Shown here in pieces: positions 55,501 to 64,000 of a stretch of DNA of 64,000 bases. The notes beneath the pieces were generated by a model. That model saw nothing but the letters and a program-made list of their open reading frames with translations, ran no database searches and was not told the origin of the DNA. Both the position numbers and the translations under genes were made by a program. This DNA comes from Nematopogon swammerdamellus. Taxonomy: Eukaryota > Arthropoda > Insecta > Lepidoptera > Adelidae. Location: the NCBI GenBank assembly GCA_946902875.1, contig OX336343.1:23421596-23485595 (forward strand), read 5' to 3'. Each line of letters opens with the position of its first letter. The stretch's first letter is position 1.

Positions 55501-55745
55501 ATGAAAAGAATTATGTAATATATTTTAAGGTTTTTGAGAAATTAATTTTTTTAAATTATTTTCATACATTGAAAACCATAAAAGTGGTATATCTCCTAAA
55601 CTGTTAGGCTAAGAAAAAAACGTGTATGATGAAAAAATATCTGTAATAATATGGACAACACTTTAACATAATAAAAATATCGAAAACAAGAAGTAATTTA
55701 TTTTTAAACCCTAAGTCTTCTACGTTCGATTTTCGAACCACTGTG
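52510..55745. mobile_element. 3.2-kb palindrome (foldback element) with transposase remnant
   Basis: Left arm 52510-54066 and right arm 54188-55745 are inverted copies (~1.56 kb each) around a 121-bp spacer. The spacer is itself a direct copy of 53675-53800. Ends CACAATGGTTCG and CGAACCACTGTG look hAT-like, with only an imperfect GGGGCG flank repeat. 53300-53675 (and its mirror 54590-54960) encodes decayed KLTKWQYNAMRAITQKEG and ESKWGVDGASNQSTYKQ, DSSVYMASLVPIKL, probably a transposase-family protein. Confidence 0.88.
53250..53675 (+). pseudogene. Transposase-like relic in the palindrome arm
   Basis: Several frames give KHILTPEKSLGTMLSTKL, TLFPSYYKI, CYPAKEDVTITETDVQIKL, SKWGVDGASNQSTYK and MASLVPIKLTCGEK. 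The K-W-G-x-D-G...Q-S-x-Y-K-Q pattern recalls a transposase-like family common in arthropods; I cannot name the superfamily. Stops and frameshifts occur, and the mirror copy at 54570-54995 carries the same ones, so decay came before the palindrome formed. Confidence 0.5.
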
Positions 55746-55817
55746 GGGCGGCCGGAAAACGGCCTCCGACCGCTACCCCGTGCTTGTAATTATATTCTAT
55801 GCATGTCACTAGATTTT

Positions 55818-56190
55818 TCAGCCTCGGTAACTCAGTGGTGCGATCGATCGACTGTCGTTCGTGATCATAAGCACACCTGGGCACGGTCAGAACTTGGAGG
55901 GGTGACCGTTCGACTTTTGGAGGCTGACCGTGGTTCGGATTCCACGTAAAACTGTAAACCGTCTTACCTTACTAGGTGGTACCATGGATTATGGTTTTAT
56001 AAGCCATCTCTAGGTTGTAAGGTCGGTCGAAGCTTCTATGTAATAAATAGTTCGCGCTTCCGTCCAGTTCGGTGTAGCCGGCACGACCAAGGGGAAACGC
56101 AGACATGGCATCTAGTTCCCCAAGGTGTTATGGGCTGACATTGCAGATGTTGTCGGTGATGTAGCCAACCGTGTCAGTTTCGATAACAAT
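55818..56190 (+). repeat. tRNA-headed SINE
   Basis: GCCTCGGTAACTCAGTGGTG head, GACCGTGGTTCGGATTCCAC box B region, shared body with GTTATGGGCTGACATTGCAG, T-rich/A tail. Closest full SINE to the TBC1D16-like gene. Confidence 0.87.
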
Positions 56191-56809
56191 TTTTTTTTAA
56201 CAAAAAATTGGTCGACTTGAAGAACGGTGTGAGTGAGTCCGACAAGGTTATCTGTTCGAACCATTTCGTTTTATATTCGATCTGGTTTTCCCGCGCGCAC
56301 TATTTTCATTACTACCTTCACTTGTTTACTATATTTATTCAGATCTTGACTGCGAACTTTATGTATAATTGTGTATAAATAAATAGCATGCAATGTACAA
56401 TTAATTGAAATTATTAAACAAAATTACACTGACTTCATAAATATTTTTTTTTTATTTATTAGATTATTATTCCCACGACGAGTAAAGTTATATTATCTAG
56501 GTAGGTATAGTAGTAGTATCCTACAGCATATAAAAACACAATACATATGAGAATGAGCTATTTATCATGCCCATCCTGTGCGTGCTTGTGCCCAACTTGA
56601 TTATGTCACAAGAGTGACGTTGCCGCGAGTAGGTAGTATCTGCAGGATCAATACTCCGCGCGGCTGCGTAGGTGTTTGTAGAATATATCTGTGGAAGCGG
56701 CACGGCACACACAACAAAACGAGGTTATTGCGCGACTGATAACGCTACGCGACCTCACTGCGGAAGTGGGGTATTATGTGAACGAGCGAACAATAAATTG
56801 AAGTGAAGA
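56191..56809. other. Region upstream of the TBC1D16-like start; probable promoter/5' UTR
   Basis: There is no ORF of interest. The last 170 bp become GC-richer and run into the start codon through CAATAAATTGAAGTGAAGA. No clear TATA box was found. Promoter function is inferred from position only. Confidence 0.35.
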
Positions 56810-57654
56810 ATGCCGCTCGCGGACTTCATCAGGCGCGCCTCCAGCCTGTTCCTGGGGCTCGAGCCTTGCGACCTCCTAGACCCGTCCGACTACGCCGACA
56901 ACGAGATGCTCTTCTGCAAGAACAACGTCTGCGTACACCCGCCCACGCTCGCGCGTCACGAATTCGACGTGATACACCATCCGGGCTACCTCACTGTCAC
57001 CACCAAAATATTCACCGACCAGCACAACAACGCGAAGCGGCCGACACTCTTTCTCAACTGGATACCCAACACGACCCTGCGGAAGTGCCCGTCCGCCATC
57101 GAGACGAGCCCCAGCGACGTCGAACCTGCCAACAACACCGACAAGTCGAGGATCAAAACTATCCCGTACTTCAAGTCGAGAAGCGTCGACCGTCCTCCGA
57201 CGAGGGTGATAAAGGACGCCAGCAGCGAAGTCGCATTCTCCGACTGCTCCGAGACGACAAGCTCCGACTCGAACTCCGACAAGCAGAGCATCAAGTCTAA
57301 CGATTCGAAGCTGTTCAGCGATCTGTCGCCCGATTCCAAGGCTACGGTGAAGTCGAAGGATAGCGCCACTTCGGAGACGTCGGAGTCGAAGGATCGCCAC
57401 GTACGCTCGCAGTCGATGACGTCCGTGAACATAACTATCGCCAATCCGACGATAGAGAACGTGGACCTAACACCGGACAGCTCGATGTGCGGCGACAAAT
57501 TCATGAGATCGCTGTCGATGAGCTCCTGCGACGAGGGAAACCCCAACTGGATGTCGACGCCGGAGTTTTTGGCCTTGAAGCACAACTTGACGTTCCCTGA
57601 GAGCGTGCACAGTTCGCCCATTCCGCATAGAAGAGTTCCCATCAAATGTCGGAG
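56810..57654 (+). CDS. TBC1D16: TBC1D16-like Rab GAP, first coding exon
   Basis: 281 complete codons plus two bases, ending at the donor GTGAGG. The start MPLADFIRRASSLFLGLE and the block NEMLFCKNNVCVHPP, HHPGYLTV, TLFLNWIPNTTL match the N-terminus of TBC1 domain family member 16 (RRASS, EIIYSKNNVCVHPP, HHPGYL, LAWVPNS in human). The remaining ~180 residues are Ser/Asp-rich and probably disordered, as in the family. TBC1D16 stimulates GTP hydrolysis by Rab proteins in membrane trafficking; the catalytic TBC domain with its Arg and Gln fingers would be in later exons beyond the window. GC-richer third positions than the surroundings support coding. Confidence 0.85.
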
Positions 57655-57714
57655 GTGAGGCCCTATCAATGTTAGCATTTTTCTGTTTAATCGCCTTAGT
57701 CACAAATACAAAAA

Positions 57715-57835
57715 TATGTATATCTCCATCTCTATCTCCTCTATCTCTTCTATCTCTATCTCCTCTATCTCTATCTCCTCTATCTCTATCTCCTCTATCT
57801 ATATCTCCTCTATATCTATCTTTATCTCTACTTCT
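57715..57835 (+). repeat. TCTATCTCC microsatellite
   Basis: Repeats of CTCTATCTCTATCTC; the 69-codon open frame over it is an artefact. Confidence 0.9.
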
Positions 57836-57837
57836 TA

Positions 57838-58148
57838 TAAAACTGAACGTCTGTCTGTCTGTCTGTATGTATGTTTAAGGTAAACTCCGGAACTACTGAA
57901 CAAGTTTTATATGCGGTTTGCACCAGTGGAAAGAGTAGTTCTTGAGGTTCACTATAGGCTATATACCATCACGCTAAATAGCCTTAGTGCTTAGCAGTAT
58001 CAAAGAAAGTATAGTATGGACGGGAAAGAGAGTATAATAATATTATATTATATTATATCGCGTCTCTTATATTATAAGAGAAGCGATAATTTATTATCAT
58101 TGAACCGAGACTACCACGAGCGAAGCCGCGGGCAAAAGCTAGTCTAAC
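57838..58148 (+). mobile_element. Helitron-like repeat, 3' end GGGCAAAAGCTAGT
   Basis: Begins TATAAAACTGAACGTCTGTC with a (GTCT)n tract and ends CGAGCGAAGCCGCGGGCAAA then AGCTAGT. The CTAG end and internal microsatellite fit LEP1-type non-autonomous Helitrons of Lepidoptera, from memory of that family. Confidence 0.5.
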
Positions 58149-58277
58149 ATAACTTGAATATATTGAGAATTGGATATTTATCTGTAAATATGAGGTGTTG
58201 GATTAAATAAATAAATAAATAAACTTAGCTATTGTGGCTAGTGCAACGAGGATAAGAAGGAACGGTCGGAACACACT

Positions 58278-58540
58278 TTTTTTATGTAATCAAGTATGGT
58301 TGGATGAGTCAGAGGGGCCAGAGCACATGCTCAGACCAGCCAATCTCACCTCCGAGAAGGTAGGTGCCATACTGGAGAATTCGCTTTCAAATTGCTGGTT
58401 ATACTGGACTAGAGGAGAAATAGCCGAGGCTGCTATATGCGGCCATCTTTCTTACACTTTGTACAGTGGTACCAACCCAGTCATTTGAGCCCACCACCTA
58501 GTGAGGGGCAAGGGAAGGGACCTACAGTTTGACCATGACC
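58278..58540 (+). repeat. SINE (type C), near full length
   Basis: TTTATGTAATCAAGTATGGT, CATGCTCAGACCAGCCAATC, ATACTGGACTAGAGGAGAAA, GGGAAGGGACCTACAGTTTG. Confidence 0.83.
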
Positions 58541-58920
58541 GATTTCACCACCTCCTGTCAAATGTATGACGAATGTCACTTTAAGTAGTAAGTAACTGTA
58601 AGTAAGTGGCCAATAATCAAATAATTGTCATCCACAACCGACGACGACGACTCCGCACGCTACATACTATCTCCGGCCTTGGGAGTAGGAACAGTAATTA
58701 GGTACCTTTACACGTGCGTTCTTTCACGCGTGATTTTGGCGTGCGCGCAGGAACAAAGGAAAGAACGCGGTATAAAAAAAAAAAACGCCATGCCAGGCGC
58801 GTGCTTCCAACTTTCGTAAATTTTTCAATCACGCGCGAAGCAATAGAGCGCGCGAGTTCTCTGTCGCGCGCTCTAAGGGTTTCGCGTGTATTTGATGCGT
58901 TTTTTCATTAGAAAGCTGGT
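58541..58920. other. Intron or downstream sequence, nothing recognised
   Basis: No gene or element boundary seen; GCGCGC-rich at 58830-58880. Confidence 0.4.
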
Positions 58921-58924
58921 TTAT

Positions 58925-59628
58925 ACCCTTTGACGCCCAGACGTACTAAATAGTCCTACTCCCCTTGGCTCCCCGGCCCTTTTAGCGGCGCGCAAAAACG
59001 CGAAATTTTTGCGCGCGCGCTCCCGCATTAATTTGAATATACCGCCTCAATCGGTCGATCCATCAATAAGATGTGTTCACTCGTATTTGTACTGAAATTG
59101 CGCATTCAGTCATACCAAACACTTTAGGATTCACTTATTTAGAGGCACAGACCGATTTTTCGAACTCCAGGTAAAACAAAACACACTCAACATTTTTTTT
59201 TTCGATTTTTTCTAACCAAAACTGTATAATTTTGCCTTATATGTTGTATACCAAAATAAGCGCAATGAAACGAACTATCGAATATCGAACTACGTTTACG
59301 AGAACATCGTTGTCTATTCCAGTGTCAGTGGAAATGTCAGCTGTCAAAAGTCACATTTTATTTTCTGTCATCTTCTTTAAGTGTGAAGGTGATTGTGTTG
59401 CCCAGTCGTGTTCGTGTCTGACTGACTGAGAATAGTTACTAGTAAGTTTAACCAAGAAATAATACCAGTATTCAGTTCTTTGGTAGAAAATTGGTAGAAT
59501 TTGATAATGAATTAAAACTAGCGGCGCGCAAAAGGCGCGCAATAAGTGGCACGCGCGTGCCATCATCTGGGAGCCAACGGTCTTCGAAGAAAAGTGGCAC
59601 GCGCGTGCCATCCGGGAGTTAAAGGGTA
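58925..59628. mobile_element. Possible decayed piggyBac-like element with TGGCACGCGCGTGCCA repeats
   Basis: Loose inverted ends TACCCTTTGACGCCCAGA and GGGAGTTAAAGGGTA. The perfect palindrome TGGCACGCGCGTGCCA occurs twice near the right end (59547-59562, 59593-59608). No intact TTAA flank, so tentative. Confidence 0.4.
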
Positions 59629-60187
59629 CAAGTTTAGCAAAGCCACTTAATACTGTAGGACTCTTCCCTTACCTTACTAAGTTGTGGGATTTTACCCACG
59701 TCCGTGAACCTGGAGTAGATCATCATGATAATTAGTTGAAAATGGTCTTAAAATTTTGTATTCATTTAGTATAGTTTTATATAGTTGAAAAAAAATTCTG
59801 TATAGGTCTAGTTTAGCCGTAATATCAAAATGAAATTAGCGACTCCAGGTTCACTCTGGAGTAGTACTTACACTCTCAGAGCTGGGAGTGGTGTCAAATT
59901 TAGTATAAAATTGTGTATAGTTCTGTGTACCAAATAACTTTTTTTGCATAAGCACAGTTTTCCCGTAAAACCTGAAAAACACTTAGAACCATGTAATTCT
60001 AGTTGTGAGATTATAATACACACGTTCCGGTGAAGTTGCATAGATTTGTAACTGCGATAGGGTTCTACAAGCCGAGCAATATCAAGCTTGGTCGTCGGGT
60101 TGATTAATTTTCAACCTTATGCCTAATATATTCGAGATGAAGTCGTGGAAGACTACCAAATGCACATTAGGTCCTTTATATAGTTTA

Positions 60188-60497
60188 GATGGGTGACCGC
60201 CCGACCGTTGGAGGCTGACCGTGATACGGATTCAACGTTAAACTGTAGGTCCCTTCGCTTCTTACCTTACTAGGTGTTAACTGTTAAGGTTTATGCCGCC
60301 CGGGTTGGTACCACCGCACTGAATGAAACGTCGGTCGAAACGGCTATGTAAATAGTTCGTGTTTTCCGTCCAGTTCAGTGTAGCCGAGATGGAATGAAGG
60401 GAAACACTGACATGGCACCTAGTTCACCCGGAGTTATGGGCTGACATCACGGATATTGTAGGTGATGTAGCCAGCCGTGTCAATTTCCATAAAAAAT
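60188..60497 (+). repeat. SINE inside the Mutator-like element
   Basis: GAGGCTGACCGTGATACGGA, shared body (AAACGGCTATGTAAATAGTT; GTTATGGGCTGACATCACGG) and CCATAAAAAATAAT. Head truncated. Confidence 0.83.
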
Positions 60498-60499
60498 AA

Positions 60500-61228
60500 T
60501 CTCGTTTTTGTATCATCATCAATCAGTTAGCATGTTTTTAGTCGATTAGGGTTAGGTTAGGTTAGTTTTATACTTATACATACTTAACTTGATTTAATAA
60601 TTACACATAAAAATGCGTCAACTATTTGAAATGTAAGCGATTGAACCGCACTCCTTATAACTAAATATATTGTATCTGTGTTGTTGGTATCATCAAATTT
60701 TGAGATATTTCGGTAAAGGTAAACATAAAGTAAACATTGCTAAAAGTAACAAATTTTGCATTATAAACGATACCTTACAGAGATACGAACCTAAACAGTA
60801 ATCCACTAAATTAAACCCAACATTTTCGTCACTAATAATAATTGCATGTTTATAGGATTATTTGTTTCTTTTCTAAAATACATATATGAGTGAAGAATAA
60901 ATCTTCTTTTTTTTTCTTTCTTCCAAAACACACAAATCGTAAATAAAACATGCCTCCATTCAGCTGATCTTTCACCGACATGACGCGTAACTAATTGCAT
61001 GTTTCTAATAAATAACTGCACCGCCGCCGCCGCGCCGCGCGCCGCCGCACTCTTTTCTATTCTGTGCCGCCGCGCCGCCGCCGCCGCCGCTGTAAAAAAA
61101 ATGCCCTTTCTTTTATTTTAAAATAATAGCCCAACATGCCTATCCCTTATTTCTCTGAAGAGTATTGCTCATTCTTTCCAACTCACGTTTGAATGCGTCA
61201 TCTTATTCTCTCGGGACGTGTAAGTAAA
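60500..61228. other. Interior of the Mutator-like element
   Basis: AT-rich, with GTTAGGTTAGGTTAG at 60552-60566 and a CCG/GCC-rich tract at 61021-61092. No transposase frame. Confidence 0.5.
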
Positions 61229-61730
61229 GGACCTCATGTGCATTTGGTAGTCTTCCACGACTTCATCTCTAATATATTAGGCATAAGGTTGAAAATTAAT
61301 TAACCCGACGACCAAGCTTGATATTGCTCGGCTTGTAGAACCCTGTCGCAGTTACAAATCTATGCAACTTCACCGGAACGTGTGTATTATAATCTCACAA
61401 CTAGAATTACATGGTTCTAAGTGTTTTTCAGGTTTTACGGGAAAACTGTGCTTATGCAAAAAAAGTTATTTGGTACACAGAACTATACACAATTTTATAC
61501 AAAATTTGACACCACTCCCAGCTCTGAGAGTATAAGTACTACTCCAGAGTGAACCTGGAGTCGCTAATTTCATTTTGATATTACGGCTAAACTAGACCTA
61601 TACAGAACTTTTTTTCAACTATACAAAACTATACTAAATGAATACAAAATTTTAAGACCATTTTCAACTAATTATCATGATGATCTACTCCAGGTTCACG
61701 GACGTATTTTACCCGACCGGATTGGTACCA

Positions 61731-63015
61731 CCGCCCTGAATGAAAGGTCGGGCGAAGCGGCTATGTAAATAGTTAGTGCTCTTTGTCCAGTTCAGTCTAG
61801 CCGGAACGAGCAAAGGCACCCGAGGTAACTATTACTTCATCTAGGTCCGGAATAGCAATTTCTCGGCGAAAAAAAGTGGAGAAACCAGACCTAGGTGCTT
61901 AGCTTGGACCGAAGACTCTTCTGACTCAGACTCCCACACTATATCTCATAAAAAAAAGATCTCGCAAAAATAAAACAGGAGCGGGGAGGCTGCGGTGAGG
62001 GCAGTGGGGAGCGGGTGGGGTGCGTAGGAAGGAATGCGGCCTGAACCAATCACAGCCGGCGGGGGGTTGTCGCGGGGGGCTTAGGAATTCAGAAAGAGCC
62101 AGTCACAACACACGGACGCTTTCGGACGTTCGAGCGGACTTTGCCTCCCAGTAAACTTTGTACGTGCGCGTTTGTATGTACTTCTACATACATACATACA
62201 TATCACACACGCTAAATCCCGACAATAGGGGTAAGCAGAGTGATTGGTGTTGTGCTGCAATAACTCTACAAGTAAATTACAGCACAACACCGACCAACAC
62301 GTTTCGCAAAGTATTCGAACAAGATTCAATCGATCAAGCAGCAAGTAAGGCACAAAGACCTACCTGCTGCATGAATCGGTGGAAGTACCGTGCCAAGGTG
62401 AGAGGTGGCGAGCCTGACGCCCTTTAGCACGGAATCTTGTCCTTATCCCTTAGTCGCCTTTTACGACATGCATGGGGAGAGATGCAGTGGGGCTATTCTT
62501 TTTAAGTACCGGCCCCACACGGTACTTCTATGAAAATAAAATGCCACATGTTCAAAAAAAATTCAAACTACACTTTACTTTCGTATGTAGGTACGCCTAG
62601 TTTAGTTGATTGAACATGGCCTATTTCTTACTTGGTGGACCATAACATGGAACCATAGAACTATAAACATTTAAGTAAGTAGGTTAAGTAATTACCTTAA
62701 TGTAATATTTTGACGAACCTAAGTGTAACTTGTTGTTACCTAAAGAGAATAATTGCATTGATTGTATTGATTGATAACAAGGTTACCTCCTCGGTTACCC
62801 CTTCGTCTTCCGGTTTTATTCTTGCGATTAGTATAAATGTATAGTGAGCGACGTTCTTGAGCGTAGCAACATCGATGTACTTATAGCAAATAATATGAGC
62901 GAGTCCGTGTATGGAATTCCATTAAATGACGACCCCTACACAATCCTTACGACCTATGCATAGACATGCTACTGTCTGTCCTTCCTTATTAGTATGCGAG
63001 CGCATGAGGTCGTTT
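61731..63015. other. SINE and dispersed repeat fragments
   Basis: 61730-61810 SINE body; 61977-62110 repeat shared with 14195-14260; 62200-62440 repeat shared in reverse with 28880-29110; 62438-62527 reverse type B SINE head. 62530-63015 unrecognised. Confidence 0.5.
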
Positions 63016-63056
63016 TTAACCCCCGACGAAAAAAAAACGGAGGGGTGTTATAAGTT

Positions 63057-63088
<32 letters not shown>

Positions 63089-63523
63089 CTGTCTGTGGCA
63101 TCGTAGCTCCCAAACGGATGGACCGATTTGGATGCGGTTTTTTTTATTAGGAAGCTTGTTTAATCGGGATGGTTCTTAGCTATGTTTGTAATCAAGTAAT
63201 CAAGTAATTAAGTAATAAAACAATTAATTATTTTAATAAGTGGACGGATTTTCATGCGGTTTTTTAAAAAAAGCTTGAAATAAAAGTTAAATTACAAATT
63301 TAAAAAACCCCCGACCCTTAAAAAGTCAAAAATAATTTCCGTTTACTTACTTAAAGGAGTCGGGGGACCGCTATGTAAATAAAATATAAAAACTCAGAGC
63401 TGCGCGGGAATTTGCTTAGCGGTCTCCCGACTCCTTTAAGTAAGTAAACGGAAATTATTTTTGACTTTTTAAGGGTCGGGGTTTTTAACCCCCGACGAAA
63501 AAAACGGAGGGGTGTTATAAGTT

Positions 63524-63564
<41 letters not shown>

Positions 63565-64000
63565 TGTCTGTGGCATCGTAGCTCCCAAACGGATGAACCG
63601 ATTTGGATGCGGTTTTTTTTATTAGAAAGCTTGTTTAATCGGGATGGTTCTTAGCTATGTTGGTAATCAAGTAATCAAGTAATTAAGTAATAAAACAATT
63701 AATTATCTTAAAAAGTGGACGGATTTTCATGCGGTTTTTTTAAAAAAGCTTGAAATAAAAGTTAAATTACAAATTTAAAAAACCCCCGACCCTTAAAAAG
63801 TCAAAAATAATTTCCGTTTACTTACTTAAAGGAGTCGGGGGACCGCTAAGTAAATAAAATATAAAAACTCAGAGCTGCGCGGGAATTTACTTAGCGGTCT
63901 CCCGACTCCTTTAAGTAAGTAAACGGAAATTATTTTTGACTTTTTAAGGGTCGGGGGTTTTTTAAATTTGTAATTTAACTTTTTTAAATTTGTAATTTAA
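63016..64000. repeat. Two tandem ~469-bp foldback units, running off the right edge
   Basis: Each unit begins TTTTTAACCCCCGACGAAAA, contains TATAAGTTTGACGTGTGTGT with a (GT)n tract, and ends in an inverted pair (ACCCTTAAAAAGTCAAAAAT and complement) around GGGGACCGCTATGTAAATAA. Unit 1 about 63016-63484, unit 2 about 63485-63960. Confidence 0.88.

Larger units (their letters stand above)
59698..61705. mobile_element. Mutator-like (MULE) element, 2.0 kb, ~480-bp inverted ends
   Basis: Left arm 59698-60180, right arm 61229-61705; ends ACGTCCGTGAACCTGGAGTA and complement. Exact 9-bp duplication ATTTTACCC at 59689-59697 and 61706-61714. Very long inverted ends with 9-bp duplications are the Mutator/MULE signature. 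Inserted in a SINE whose halves remain at 59640-59697 and 61706-61830. No transposase visible. Confidence 0.85.

Noticed and set aside
56803..57678. Other long frames over the TBC1D16 exon on both strands
   Set aside because: GC-rich shadows; only the 56810 frame matches TBC1D16 and ends at a donor in phase.
60540..60570. Telomere-type GGTTAGGTTAG repeat
   Set aside because: Only three units, inside a transposon; also short GGTTAGT text at 51965-52010. No telomeric array.

Overview
The window looks like nuclear DNA of a moth or butterfly (Lepidoptera). It is AT-rich, has GT-AG introns, and is packed with repeat types typical of Lepidoptera: tRNA-headed SINEs, CR1/Jockey/RTE LINE ends, hAT and piggyBac derivatives, and a Helitron-like repeat ending in GGGCAAAAGCTAGT. 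The order assignment is inference; no species is named.

Two host genes are visible, arranged head to head. On the minus strand, thirteen exons in consistent reading phase (36126 down to 297) encode about 725 residues of a UBE2O-like ubiquitin-conjugating enzyme. The exons carry UBE2O landmarks in family order, but the catalytic UBC domain and 3' end lie beyond the left edge. On the plus strand, one first coding exon (56810-57654) encodes the N-terminus of a TBC1D16-like Rab GTPase-activating protein; its TBC domain lies beyond the right edge. About 20.7 kb of nearly pure transposon DNA separates the two starts.

Region by region: 1-4130 holds UBE2O exons 10-13 with two small hAT elements. 4131-12270 is an intron holding copy 1 of a 5.9-kb transposon. 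12271-22128 holds exons 5-9, piggyBac-like elements, a 66/132-bp satellite and two duplications that copied splice acceptors. 22129-30149 holds exon 4 and an antisense LINE with an intact 931-codon ORF2. 30150-36126 holds exons 1-3, SINEs and an insertion with an endonuclease-like ORF. 36127-56809 holds a hAT relic, a deep nest of transposons built around an inverted 10-bp repeat array, and a 3.2-kb palindrome. 57655-64000 holds the start of the TBC1D16 intron, with a Mutator-like element of about 480-bp inverted ends and tandem foldback units.

The strongest unusual material is mobile DNA. There are seven distinct elements with exact 8-bp target duplications, one of them present twice; one element with a 9-bp duplication; at least three TTAA-flanked elements; and a nest in which an 11-kb foldback element splits a BED-finger gene relic while itself carrying three further insertions. 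No CRISPR array, rRNA gene or confident functional tRNA gene is present.
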